The notes under the pieces: model-generated
What the model saw: only the letters and a program-made list of their open reading frames with translations
Told to the model about the DNA's origin: nothing
Database searches by the model: none
In this document: piece after piece, positions 17,048 to 25,184 of the stretch
Position numbering within the stretch: the first letter of the stretch is position 1
How the letters are laid out: each line of letters starts with the position of its first letter
Assembly (NCBI GenBank): GCA_964415245.1
Contig: CAYQAJ010000010.1
Location: 1 to 43,247 of the forward strand
DNA from: CAYQAJ01 sp964415245
GTDB lineage: Bacteria > Planctomycetota > Planctomycetia > Pirellulales > Pirellulaceae
Direction: 5' to 3'
Length of the DNA: 43,247 bases
Program-made: the position numbers and the translations under genes

Positions 17048-18337
17048 ATGGCCTCCGCCAGGTACTGCGACGGCGTCAAACGACGCGATTTCCTCAAAGT
17101 AGGCGCACTCGGCGCCCTCGGCCTCACGTTGGCCGACTACCTCCGCATGGCGCGGGCCGCCGAGTCGAGCGAGGGAGCTTCGCGTTCGGGCATTATCGTC
17201 TACCTGCAAGGTGGTCCGTCGCACATGGACACGTTCGACATGAAGCCCGACAGCTCCAGCGAGTTCCGCGGCGAGTTCCAGCCGATCGACACCAACGTGC
17301 CGGGCATTCAAATCAGCGAGCACTTGCCGCAAATGGCCAAGGTGGCCGACATGTACTCGATCGTGCGGGGAGTCAGCCACACCTTGGGTGCTCATAATCT
17401 GGGGCGGGAATATCTGACCACGGGCAATCGACCCATTGCATCCCTTACGTACCCCGGCTTCGGCTCGGTGGCAGCCAAGGAACTTTCGGGCAATCCCGAG
17501 CTTCCTCGCTCCGTGGCGATACCTTCCGCCCTCCATCCGGCCGGGTTTCTGGGCGTAGCCTACAATCCTCTGGCCACCGGCGCGACGCCGCGACCGGGCC
17601 GGCCGTTTGTCGTTCGCGGCACGTCGTTGGGCAGCGGCCTGGAAGTGGCCGACGTGGAGAAGCGGCAAGAGTTGCTGGCCGATCTCGACACCACGTTCCG
17701 CGAGCTGGGGGACAATGAACTGCTTAGCGGCCTCGACAAGTTTTCGCAGCAAGCCCACGACATGATCACCTCCCCCAAGAGCCGCGCTGCATTCGACATC
17801 AGCCAGGAGCCGCCCGAAGTGGCCGACCGCTTCGGCTCCACCCCATTGGGCATGAGCTGCCTGATGGCGGTGCGGCTTATTGAATCGGGTGTACGATTCG
17901 TCACGGTTAGCACGGGCGGATGGGATACCCATCAAAACAACTTCACCAGCCTGCGCGACACTCGCTTGCCGCAGCTTGACCAGGCGCTGTCGGCGATGTT
18001 CCAGACGTTGCGCGAGCGCGGCCTGTTGGAAGAGACTAGCGTCATGGTCACCGGCGAGTTCGGCCGCACGCCCAAGATCAACGGTCGCGCCGGGCGCGAT
18101 CACTGGCCGCGGGCCATGTTCGTGCTTATGGGCGGCGGCGGCATGCAAGGGGGAACCGTCGTCGGGGCCAGCGACGACCGCGGCATGGGGCCGGCCGACA
18201 ATCTCATTTCTCCCGATTCGGTGGCCGCCACGTTCTACCACAGCCTCGGTATCGACCCCACGCACGAGTACCACACGCCGTCGGGTCGCCCCGTAATGCT
18301 CGTCCGCAACGGACACGTAATCGACGAGTTGTTTTGA
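17048..18337 (+). CDS. DUF1501 domain protein with Tat signal
   Basis: The product has 429 residues. A twin-arginine signal KRRDFLKVGALGALGLTLA begins at residue 11 (Arg12-Arg13), so export of a folded protein is likely. The rest is a DUF1501 domain, related to the alkaline-phosphatase/sulfatase superfamily: YLQGGPSHMDTFDMKP near the start, then SHTLGAHNLGREYLTTG, TVSTGGWDTHQNNF and VTGEFGRTPKING near the end. These give the Asp/His-rich putative metal-site residues. GAGGA stands 9 bases before the ATG. It follows the DUF1549/1553 gene on the same strand, the usual arrangement in which both products are exported. No enzymatic substrate has been established for this family to my knowledge. Confidence 0.92.
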   Translation: MASARYCDGVKRRDFLKVGALGALGLTLADYLRMARAAESSEGASRSGIIVYLQGGPSHMDTFDMKPDSSSEFRGEFQPIDTNVPGIQISEHLPQMAKVADMYSIVRGVSHTLGAHNLGREYLTTGNRPIASLTYPGFGSVAAKELSGNPELPRSVAIPSALHPAGFLGVAYNPLATGATPRPGRPFVVRGTSLGSGLEVADVEKRQELLADLDTTFRELGDNELLSGLDKFSQQAHDMITSPKSRAAFDISQEPPEVADRFGSTPLGMSCLMAVRLIESGVRFVTVSTGGWDTHQNNFTSLRDTRLPQLDQALSAMFQTLRERGLLEETSVMVTGEFGRTPKINGRAGRDHWPRAMFVLMGGGGMQGGTVVGASDDRGMGPADNLISPDSVAATFYHSLGIDPTHEYHTPSGRPVMLVRNGHVIDELF

Positions 18338-18383
18338 GTGGGTCGCGCGGCGACGGGGCAGCCGGGATATCGCATCGCAGTGC

Positions 18384-18441
18384 GCCGGCTGATCTCGCCG
18401 CTGCATCTTCCGGTTAAGCCGGCCTCAATCAGGCTTTTTTT
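18384..18441 (+). terminator. Possible intrinsic terminator after the DUF1501 gene
   Basis: GCCGGCT (18384-18390) pairs with AGCCGGC (18417-18423). A short GCCT/AGGC hairpin then leads into seven T at 18435-18441. The T run and position fit a terminator, but the stem next to the T run is only four pairs, so it is weak evidence. Confidence 0.4.
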
Positions 18442-18610
18442 CGGCTTTTCGACCGAGCGCGGCTGTGTCAAGATCGGCCTGACCGGCAACGAATACAATC
18501 ATGGTAGGATGCGCTGAGTCTGCGCGCCGACCGATGCGGCCGACACGTCCATCACTGCGGGTTCGGCCATCGCCCACGAGTTTTGCCGCGGCGAATCGCG
18601 GTTTGTTCCC

Positions 18611-20206
18611 ATGAAGCCCAAGAGCGTCTCGTCCGGACTCTTCCTGTTGATAGCGCTTGCTGCGCTGGGGGCCGTGTTGGTTTTTCTCCCCTCGTGGTTG
18701 GCCTCGCAGTACGAAACGGTCGCCCAAGCCGGCGAGTTTTGGGTGTGGGTCTATTTTATTTCGGTTGGGTTCGGCGCAGCGCTGCTGATCGGCTGCGCGG
18801 TGTTTGTCGTCGTGCGGCTTTGGTTGGCGACGCGCCGCTCTCGCCGGCGCCGACACGAGCGCGACAAGAGTCCCAGCCAGCTTTCGGCGAGCGAGAAACG
18901 GCGCGAAATCGAGGAGAACCTGGAGGCCGCTCTCGACCTCGGCGGCGACAAGGCGGCATCGCCCGAGCTGAGGCGCGAGATCGACCCTTTGGTGCGCCGC
19001 ATCGAGCGAAAGCGGCAGCAGCGGACGCTGGAGATTGTGGCCTTCGGTACCATCTCCAGCGGCAAGTCGTCGCTGTTGAATCTTCTGGCCGGGCGCGACG
19101 TGTTCCAGACCGACCCCAAGGGCGGCACCACGCTGCGTCGCAGCGAAGTTCCCTGGCCGGGCATCGATCGCGTGGTGCTCGTCGACACGCCGGGACTGGG
19201 CGAAGTGGGCGGTGCGGAGCGCGTGCGCGAGGCGGCCGATGCGGCCCGCGACGCCGATCTCGTGTTGTTGGTCGTCGACGGGCCGCTGCGCGAGTCGGAA
19301 CACCAACTGCTAAGGCGGCTCTTCGAGATGGAAAAGCGCCTGCTCATCTGCCTCAACAAGCAAGACTGGTACGACGCGGCCGAGCGCGACGCCCTCCTTG
19401 CGCAGATTGCCCGGCAGGCGGGCGAGGGTCTCCACCGCGAAGACATCGTGGCGGTGCGGGCCGTCCCCACCGTGCGACCGCGGGTGCGCGTGGGGCCCGA
19501 CGGCCGCGAAACGCACGAGGAAGTGCCCGTGCCGGCCGACATCGAGCCGCTGGCCGAGCGAATGATGCAAGTGGTTCGCAGCGAAGCCGAGAGTCTGCTG
19601 TTGGCCAATTTGCTGCTACAGTCGCGCGGGCTCATTGAGGAAGCGCGGCAGAAGGTGCAGCAGTCGCTCGACCGCCGGGCCAGGCAGATTGTCGATCGCT
19701 ACATGTGGAGCGCCGGGGGCGCGGCGGCGCTCAGTCCGTTTCCGCTGGTCGATCTGGCGGCCGGATGCGCCATCTCGACCAAAATGGTGGTCGATCTGGC
19801 CCGAGTCTACCGCCAGGACGTCGATCTGGACGTGGCCGTGCAGTTGCTCGGAGAGATGGGCAAGAACCTGGTGTCGGTGCTTGGCGCCAGCGCCGTGACG
19901 CCCGCAGTGACCGCGGGGGTCGCGTCGCTACTCAAGACGGTGCCGGGCGTGGGCACCGTGGCGGGCGGGTTGTTACAAGGCGTGGTGCAGGCCCTGGTAA
20001 CGCGGTGGATCGGCGGCGTGTTCATCGAGTACTTCCGCAATCACATGCGGCGCCCCGAAGGGGGCCTCGCGGGGCTGGCTCGCCGCCAGTGGCAGCAGAT
20101 CACCTCGCCCGATCATCTGCGCCGCCTGGTTGACCAGGTACGCCGGCGCGGCGATGACGACGACGACGGCGATGACGACGGCGACAACAATGACCAGCAG
20201 GCGTAA
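18611..20206 (+). CDS. Membrane-anchored GTPase with DUF697-like C-terminal region
   Basis: This 531-residue protein has two membrane helices (about 9-31 and 44-72), a basic stretch (RRSRRRRHER) and a coiled-coil-like spacer. A GTPase domain of the Era/HSR1 type follows: P-loop GTISSGKSS (146-154), GGTT (171-174) as G2, DTPG (192-195) as G3 and NKQD (249-252) as G4. After it come helical segments ending in a hydrophobic C-terminal region typical of DUF697/YcjF-like GTPases (LSPFPLVDLAAGCAISTKMV; VTAGVASLLKTVPGVGTVAGG). The protein ends in an acidic tail of mostly Asp. It lies 33 bases upstream of a paralogous GTPase. By analogy with this class it may act in membrane or stress functions; no specific role can be read. 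The start has no strong ribosome site. Confidence 0.88.
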   Translation: MKPKSVSSGLFLLIALAALGAVLVFLPSWLASQYETVAQAGEFWVWVYFISVGFGAALLIGCAVFVVVRLWLATRRSRRRRHERDKSPSQLSASEKRREIEENLEAALDLGGDKAASPELRREIDPLVRRIERKRQQRTLEIVAFGTISSGKSSLLNLLAGRDVFQTDPKGGTTLRRSEVPWPGIDRVVLVDTPGLGEVGGAERVREAADAARDADLVLLVVDGPLRESEHQLLRRLFEMEKRLLICLNKQDWYDAAERDALLAQIARQAGEGLHREDIVAVRAVPTVRPRVRVGPDGRETHEEVPVPADIEPLAERMMQVVRSEAESLLLANLLLQSRGLIEEARQKVQQSLDRRARQIVDRYMWSAGGAAALSPFPLVDLAAGCAISTKMVVDLARVYRQDVDLDVAVQLLGEMGKNLVSVLGASAVTPAVTAGVASLLKTVPGVGTVAGGLLQGVVQALVTRWIGGVFIEYFRNHMRRPEGGLAGLARRQWQQITSPDHLRRLVDQVRRRGDDDDDGDDDGDNNDQQA

Positions 20207-20239
20207 CCGAGATTTCGCCAACGTGAGCAGGTTGGGAGC

Positions 20240-21748
20240 ATGAACGAATCGGCGGCAAACGGCGACAGTCCTTCGACAACAAACAGCGGCACTTCGTCGC
20301 CGACTCGCGGTGACAGTGCGTTGCCGACACACGTCGACAGCGCATCCGCGGCGCACGATGACAGCCTATCCGCGTATCGCGACCCGAACTACGGACGCGC
20401 CTTAGACGCGTTGGAACGCACCATTGACAAGCTGCGCCGCTGCTCGGACGAAGAGAAGCAGAAGCTACAGGGCAACCTCACTGAGCTCAATGACATGGTG
20501 GCACGGCTCACCACGGGCCGCGTCGAAATCGCCGTATTGGGCGAAATCAGCACCGGCAAGTCGGCTTTGATCAATGCGCTGGTGGGGCGCGACGTAGCCG
20601 CCGTCGACGTGCAGGGCGGCTGGACCCGCCAGGTGTGGAAGGTGCCCTGGGAGGGGGCCGGCTACGTAATGCCCGGGCTGGGCGACTCGCAAGTCGTGCT
20701 CATCGATACGCCTGGCTTAAACGAGGTGGGCGGCGCCGAGCGAGCCGAAATGGCCCGACAGGCGGCCGAACGGGCCGACCTGATCCTGTTCGTCACCGAC
20801 TCGGATCTCAACGAAACCGAGCACTCGGCGCTGCGGGCGTTGGCCGCCGCCCATAAGCCCCTCATCCTGGTGCTCAATAAGATGGACCTGTACCCGCCCG
20901 AACAGCGCGACCGGCTGCTGTCGGTGCTGTGCAACGATCGGGCGGCGGGCCTGGTGTCGCCGCAGCACGTGGTAACGACGGCCGCCGACCCGCGCGAGGT
21001 GGAGTACGTGATCCAATCGGCCGACGGCGCTTCGAAGAGCCAGTGGCGCACTCCGCCGCCGCAGGTCGAGGAACTCAAGGCGTGCGTGCTGAACGTGCTG
21101 GAACAGGAGGGCATGGCTCTCTTGGCCCTGAACGCCGCTCTGTTCGCCTCTGACACCAGCGACCGCATCGCCAGCTTGCGCGTGCAGTTGCGCCGCCGCA
21201 AAGCCGACCAGGTGATCTGGAGCTACGCCGTGCTCAAGTCGCTGGCGGTCGCACTCAACCCGTATCCCGTGGCCGACGTGCTGGGGGGCAGCGCCGTCGA
21301 CGCCACCATGATTGTCGCGCTATCCCACATCTACGGGCTGGAGATGTCGTGGCGCCACGCGCAGCGGCTGGTCGCGGCGATCATTAAGGCCGCCGGCTGG
21401 GTAGTCGCCGGCGAGTTGACCACGCACGCCATCTCGATCTTCTTCAAGGCGCTCACGGCCGGATATGGAGTGGTGCTTACCGCGCTGCCGCAGGGGGCGG
21501 CCGCCGGGTACGGGTCGTACATCGTAGGCAAGGCGGCCCGATACTACCTCGAACACGGCGCTTCGTGGGGCGGGCACTCTCCCAAGTCGGTGGTGAAGTC
21601 GATCCTCCGTGAAACCGACAAGCAGTCGGTGTTGCAGGGCTTGAAGGACGAAATCCGCAGGAAGCTGAACATCAACCCGCACGCGGACACGGCGAAGAAG
21701 CGCGATAGCGGCGAGGATTCTTCGTCACGCGGCGGCGGCAACGCTTAA
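20240..21748 (+). CDS. GTPase paralogue (Era/HSR1-like, DUF697-like C-terminus)
   Basis: The product has 502 residues. Residues 1-45 are Ser/Thr/Asp-rich and disordered, with a loose repeated D-S motif. A helical segment (about 50-92) precedes the GTPase domain: P-loop GEISTGKSA (101-109), a candidate G2 Thr in GGWTRQ (about 129), DTPG (156-159) and NKMD (213-216). The C-terminal half carries the same hydrophobic pattern as the upstream gene (LNPYPVADVLGGSAVDATMIV) and several amphipathic or membrane-prone segments. Unlike its neighbour it has no N-terminal membrane anchor. GGGAG sits 4 bases before the ATG. Spacing of 33 bases and shared architecture imply gene duplication and co-expression, and the two may form a heterodimer. 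Function is unknown. Confidence 0.88.
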   Translation: MNESAANGDSPSTTNSGTSSPTRGDSALPTHVDSASAAHDDSLSAYRDPNYGRALDALERTIDKLRRCSDEEKQKLQGNLTELNDMVARLTTGRVEIAVLGEISTGKSALINALVGRDVAAVDVQGGWTRQVWKVPWEGAGYVMPGLGDSQVVLIDTPGLNEVGGAERAEMARQAAERADLILFVTDSDLNETEHSALRALAAAHKPLILVLNKMDLYPPEQRDRLLSVLCNDRAAGLVSPQHVVTTAADPREVEYVIQSADGASKSQWRTPPPQVEELKACVLNVLEQEGMALLALNAALFASDTSDRIASLRVQLRRRKADQVIWSYAVLKSLAVALNPYPVADVLGGSAVDATMIVALSHIYGLEMSWRHAQRLVAAIIKAAGWVVAGELTTHAISIFFKALTAGYGVVLTALPQGAAAGYGSYIVGKAARYYLEHGASWGGHSPKSVVKSILRETDKQSVLQGLKDEIRRKLNINPHADTAKKRDSGEDSSSRGGGNA

Positions 21749-21752
21749 TGCA

Positions 21753-21841
21753 TGTTTCAAAACCGTCAGCGAAAAAGGGGACAGGCACACTTTGCTCCGC
21801 GGACTACGCAAAGTGAGCCAGTCCCCGACGGTTTTGAAACA
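21753..21841. repeat. 89-bp palindromic element between convergent genes
   Basis: Perfect 15-bp outer arms TGTTTCAAAACCGTC (21753-21767) and GACGGTTTTGAAACA (21827-21841) enclose a second stem. In it GGGGAC pairs with GTCCCC and CACTTTGC (21788-21795) with GCAAAGTG (21808-21815). It starts 4 bases after the GTPase stop and ends 21 bases before the stop of the convergent gene. It probably acts as a bidirectional terminator. The AAAGGGGACAGGCAC core is of a kind I associate with dispersed REP-type elements in planctomycetes. Confidence 0.78.
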
Positions 21842-21862
21842 GACTCTTCGTGATGCCGCCGG

Positions 21863-22756
21863 TTACGGCAGTTCCTGGCGCCGCGATTCCATCGTCAAAT
21901 CGAGCGTGCCGTCCAGCTCGTTGCCGGCAAGCTCGAGGGCCAGGTCCCCTTTAACGCGGACGCGCGACTGCATGTCCACCACGCGCCCCTTTTCGCGGTC
22001 GAACAGCAGCGTGTGCTTCGACGAGTCGATCGACAGCTCGCTTTTGATCACCTTGCCGGGAATCTGACCTCCCGGCCGGATGCGGTACTCGACCGACTCA
22101 TCTCTCGCGGTGATCTCGTCAAGCTTGCGGCCGTCGACCATTTTTTCGCCCTGATACTCGTAGATCCGTTTGAAGATGAAAGTCTGTCCGCCGCCGAGAT
22201 TCTGCTCCTCGGTCTTTTCCCACTTGTCACCGACGTTGAGGGGCGTGGCGGGAATGCGATCGAGGTTCTGCTGGTAGTTGGACTGCAGTTCCGTGGTATC
22301 CAGCCCCGACTCCTGCGTCACGCCCTCGATATCGCCCACTTTGCCCATGTCGTCTAGCGTGTGCGTGATCTTCAGGTCGACCAGTGCCCGAAAACGGTCG
22401 AGAGCGATTTCCAGCGTATCGTTTTCGGCCTTCTCATCGGGCTTCGCCGAGTCGAACTTCAGCTTGGTGTCCCCCGGAAGTGAAATGTCGACGCGAATTG
22501 CTTTGATGGTGACGCTGACCGGCAGCTTGCCGTCCGTGTCGCGCTTGCCATGCTCTACCTCGTTGGTGACCGCCACTTCGCCGTGCGTATCGAGGCTTTG
22601 CCCCCCCAACGCAAGCGATTGATCGGTCTTCACCGATTCCTGGAAACGGTAGTGAGTACCTTCGTCGACTTTGGATTGCAAAACGACCTGGGCTGCCGCA
22701 AACGATGGCACCAAAAGCCACACGGCCAACAGCACGGCGAGACGACGGGCGATCAT
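21863..22756 (-). CDS. Secreted protein, DUF6263-like
   Basis: The protein has 297 residues from the ATG at 22756, chosen because GGGAGG lies 9 bases upstream and it begins a clean signal peptide (MIARRLAVLLAVWLLVPSF, cut near AAAQ). The mature part looks beta-rich: alternating stretches such as YRFQESVKTDQSLAL, VTIKAIRVDISLPG and IFKRIYEYQGEKMVDGR. A late block VKGDLALELAGNELDGTLDL ends it. This pattern fits planctomycete secreted proteins of the DUF6263 type, which have no known activity. No cysteine pairs or catalytic motif are visible. It converges on the GTPase pair and diverges from the small gene at 23113. Confidence 0.8.
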   Translation of the reverse strand: MIARRLAVLLAVWLLVPSFAAAQVVLQSKVDEGTHYRFQESVKTDQSLALGGQSLDTHGEVAVTNEVEHGKRDTDGKLPVSVTIKAIRVDISLPGDTKLKFDSAKPDEKAENDTLEIALDRFRALVDLKITHTLDDMGKVGDIEGVTQESGLDTTELQSNYQQNLDRIPATPLNVGDKWEKTEEQNLGGGQTFIFKRIYEYQGEKMVDGRKLDEITARDESVEYRIRPGGQIPGKVIKSELSIDSSKHTLLFDREKGRVVDMQSRVRVKGDLALELAGNELDGTLDLTMESRRQELP

Positions 22757-23112
22757 GAGCAACATCCTCCCAGGAAAAGCGGCGCGAAGCCGTGAAAGGC
22801 GAGAAGGCCCCGACAGCATTGCGAAGTGTACCCCCACCGCGCGGTCGAGATGTCTCGATTATAGCTACCCGGCCCGGCCGCGTCAGGTTTCAGCCGGCAC
22901 CGCCGCTTCAGCTCGACTACCGCACCGGGGCGGGACCCGGCAACCGCGACGTGAAACTGGCGGTCCGGCGGCAGCCGCGATACGATGGTTATTCGCCTTG
23001 TGCGCCGGCATCTTGGGCGGCGGATGGCGACGGCACAGGGGGAATCGGTCCACCGCGTCAGGGGGCTCCGCCGCGACGGGCGGAAATGCCCCGTGCAGGG
23101 AGCGGACACGCC
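22757..23112. other. Divergent intergenic region, nothing recognised
   Basis: These 356 bases lie between two divergent starts and must hold both promoters. I see no convincing hexamer pair, hairpin or RNA gene. The open frames crossing it have the composition of random GC-rich sequence. Confidence 0.5.
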
Positions 23113-23415
23113 ATGCAAATCGTTTCCGTGGAAAAACCCGACCTACCCGCCTTCCCCGTGTCCGATCGTTTCAAGTTCCAGATTGTCTACTTCATGACGC
23201 CCGCAGGCGAGCCGGGGGTTCCCCCCTTGGGGCATGGCGAGTATTGGATTCGTCTGGAAGACGCCCGACGGTGGCTAGACGAGGGGGGCGTTGCGGTAGT
23301 CTCGCCCCTCGACGCCGCTTCCAAGGCCGAACTGGAACTGACCGAAGAGCAGGAGGCGTGGCTGGAGTGGATGGTGGCCGGCGAAATCCAGCACGTGCGA
23401 TTGGTGGCCGAGTGA
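23113..23415 (+). CDS. Small hypothetical protein (100 aa)
   Basis: The product is a 100-residue soluble acidic protein. It begins MQIVSVEKPDLPAFPVSDRF and contains GHGEYWIRLEDARRWLDEGG. It ends in a helix EEQEAWLEWMVAGEIQHVRL. The regular charge pattern and codon use suggest a real gene, although the frame is open further upstream. AGGGAG about 12 bases before the ATG supports this start. I recognise no domain. The stop codon is followed within 6 bases by a 17-bp minisatellite, so the 3' untranslated region is highly repetitive. No operon partner is visible. Confidence 0.72.
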   Translation: MQIVSVEKPDLPAFPVSDRFKFQIVYFMTPAGEPGVPPLGHGEYWIRLEDARRWLDEGGVAVVSPLDAASKAELELTEEQEAWLEWMVAGEIQHVRLVAE

Positions 23416-23420
23416 TGCAA

Positions 23421-23658
23421 GCGGCATCGTTACGCGAGCGGCATCGTTACGCGAGCGGCATCGTTACGCGAGCGGCATCGTTACGCGAGCGNNNNNNNNN
23501 NNNNNNNNNNNNNNNNNNNNNNNNNNNNNNNNNNNNNNNNNNNNNNNNNNNNNNNNNNNNNNNNNNNNNNNNNNNNNNNNNNNNNNNNNNNAGCGGCATC
23601 GTTACGCGAGCGGCATCGTTACGCGAGCGGCATCGTTACGCGAGCGGCATCGTTACGC
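23421..23658 (+). repeat. 17-bp minisatellite interrupted by an assembly gap
   Basis: Perfect head-to-tail copies of GCGGCATCGTTACGCGA: four full units at 23421-23488 before the gap, three full units at 23593-23643 after it, and a final 15-base partial unit to 23658. All visible copies are identical, so the array is young or homogenised and probably broke the assembly. True copy number is unknown. The last unit and its flank form GCGAGCG/CGCTCGC arms around GCATCGTTA. Confidence 0.93.
23492..23591. other. Assembly gap (100 N) inside the minisatellite
   Basis: There are exactly 100 N, a placeholder length. Repeat units on both sides are in the same orientation, so the gap most likely contains further 17-bp copies. 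Confidence 0.97.
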
Positions 23659-23882
23659 TCGCTGGTCTTCCACGCCGAGCGGGGAACGCGTGCCAACGTC
23701 CACAGGGCCCGCGACCAACGCCCGCAACTTCGCCCCAGCGTGGCACGCGCGTAGATCGATACCGCTCTCGCACGACGCGGATGATCTACAAACAGTTACG
23801 ACAGGGGCGCGACAGCGCAAGCATGCCAGGAGCGGAGCGCTACTTCTGTCGACAGTCGTTATGCTCTTCTTAGCATCGCGGC

Positions 23883-24323
23883 TTATTCTTCGGCATCCGT
23901 CGACTTGCCGGAGGCGTCCTTGGCCGCTTTCCTGTCCAGTTCTCGCTGTTTCCTTTTGGCTTCCGCTTCGGCCTTGAGTGCGGCGATTTGTTCCAACTGC
24001 TCCGCGGAGAGCGTCGCCTCGATGGCGGTGTCGCGCTTCGCCTCCAGCTCCTCTATCTGCTCCAGAAGGACGTCGATTTGCTTGTTGTACTCCTCTTGAA
24101 TGACATAGATTTGCTGGCGCTGCTCGGGAGTGACGACCTTGGCGTAATGGTTGGGGAGCCGACGCCTGGGCTTTTCGCTCTCCGCTTGTGCGGCCGTCGT
24201 ACCCTTCTGCTGCTTGTCGGCGGCCGGCTTGTCGTCGGCCGACCATACAAGGTGCGAGCAGAACAGCCCCGTTACAATCACCGCACCCCATGCGACTCGC
24301 CGCGACCACTTTGTTGAAGCCAT
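23883..24323 (-). CDS. Secreted coiled-coil protein (146 aa), CpxP/Spy-like layout
   Basis: The ATG at 24323 has GGGAGG 6 bases upstream and starts a signal peptide (MASTKWSRRVAWGAVIVTGL, cleavage near VWSA). The mature protein is charged and helical: a Lys/Gln-rich flexible stretch, then VVTPEQRQQIYVIQEEYNKQ leading into a long coiled coil with LEQIEELEAKRDTAIEATLS and AEQLEQIAALKAEAEAKRKQ. The TPEQR and LSAEQ elements recall the LTxxQ motifs of periplasmic CpxP/Spy-like proteins and of a common planctomycete family. A chaperone-like or scaffold role in the periplasm is inference. It is apparently monocistronic. The downstream flank is the minisatellite region. Confidence 0.8.
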   Translation of the reverse strand: MASTKWSRRVAWGAVIVTGLFCSHLVWSADDKPAADKQQKGTTAAQAESEKPRRRLPNHYAKVVTPEQRQQIYVIQEEYNKQIDVLLEQIEELEAKRDTAIEATLSAEQLEQIAALKAEAEAKRKQRELDRKAAKDASGKSTDAEE

Positions 24324-24696
24324 GTTGCATCCTCCCGCGATGAGATTTTCCCAAGGAAAACGACCGGACGCCCAGAATGGGCTCCGATCAGACCCCGACA
24401 GTTTACGGGGGTGCCATGCGCGAAGAAACTCCCTGGGGAGAAAATAAATTGGCAATCTGCATCGCCTTTGCGGGCACCTGCGCCGGATGCCCGACCCCTG
24501 AAAGATGCATCGGGTGATCGATGCGCGGCCAGGGGATGAGAATCGGGCCTTGCCCGCTCGTACGTGGCGGCGGTCGGCCAGATGAAGCAGCGGCGCCCAG
24601 ATAACGGGCGGAGCCCCGATGCGGTGTCGGTCGTCCGGAAGCGGCTTCCTGTACCACCGCCAAGCGAGGCTAGATGCGCCTAAGAGCTGTCGGCGC
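24324..24696. other. Intergenic, nothing recognised
   Basis: These 373 bases lie between the start of the secreted coiled-coil gene and the minus-strand terminator at 24697. They should hold that gene's promoter. I find no hairpin with a T run, no RNA gene and no credible ORF. Confidence 0.45.
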
Positions 24697-24742
24697 AAGA
24701 AAAAAGGTCACGGCACGACGTTCCGTCGGCATGCCATGACCT
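24697..24742 (-). terminator. Strong intrinsic terminator on the minus strand
   Basis: On the minus strand AGGTCATGGCA pairs with TGCCGTGACCT over 11 pairs including one G-U, with an inner CGACG-GAA-CGTCG hairpin and a 3-base bulge. A T-rich tail follows (plus-strand A run 24700-24705 and beyond). It marks the 3' end of some transcript coming from the right for which no protein gene is visible. Confidence 0.8.
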
Positions 24743-24790
24743 CTATCCTGAAACGGGACATCCTGCTGTCCCGCCCTCCCGGTTTCTGTT
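24697..24790 (-). ncRNA. Candidate small RNA of about 90 nt ending in an intrinsic terminator
   Basis: On the minus strand a possible -10-like GATAAAT is followed by a structured segment. GTTTC (24782-24786) pairs with GAAAC (24750-24754) around the hairpin CGGGACA/TGTCCCG (24767-24773 with 24754-24760). The strong terminator at 24697-24742 comes next. No ORF with coding character matches it. It could instead be a regulatory leader, but the next minus-strand start is about 375 bases away. The promoter is weak evidence; the structure and terminator are clear. Confidence 0.4.
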
Positions 24791-25184
24791 CCTAATTTAT
24801 CGTCATCGGCGAGAAAGCCTCTCTACAGGATTCTCCGGCTTTTGCCAAAACGCGGGGTTCCCCCAACTGCGCGGGGGATATCTTGGCGCAGATTGGCGCA
24901 CGGATGGGCAGGACGGCGCAATCCCCTGTCGTGTCAGGGTTTTGGTTCCCTGGGGAGATTTCAGGGGAAACGGGAGTATCTCGCGGTTGGGAGCGAATCA
25001 TCGTGCTCGCCGAACCGGCGACGGAGGCCAGAGTGCCGGACCCGCCCCTGCGCAAAAAACCCGGGCGAACCGACCGACCCGTGTCAGCCAATTCGCCCGG
25101 TTCCCGTGTGCTGCCGGTCGGCCTGTCGCCTAACTCCCCCGTAAGGCGCGGCCACCCGGTCAGTGATGCATCGCTTGTGGATTC
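24791..25184. other. Intergenic, no gene recognised apart from a terminator
   Basis: This stretch holds the terminator of the Cys-rich gene (25054-25100) and short inverted repeats such as CCCCTG/CAGGGG near 24923-24966. A 99-codon minus-strand frame exists but lacks any family resemblance or ribosome site. Confidence 0.45.
25054..25100 (-). terminator. Intrinsic terminator downstream of the Cys-rich secreted protein gene
   Basis: CCGGGCGAA (25061-25069) and TTCGCCCGG (25092-25100) form a 9-bp stem. On the minus strand it is followed by six T (plus-strand A run 25054-25059). It lies about 85 bases beyond the stop at 25185, the right place and orientation for that gene. Confidence 0.75.

Noticed and set aside
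23421..23658. CRISPR array
   Set aside because: The 17-bp units are head-to-tail without spacers and no cas gene is present; it is a minisatellite.
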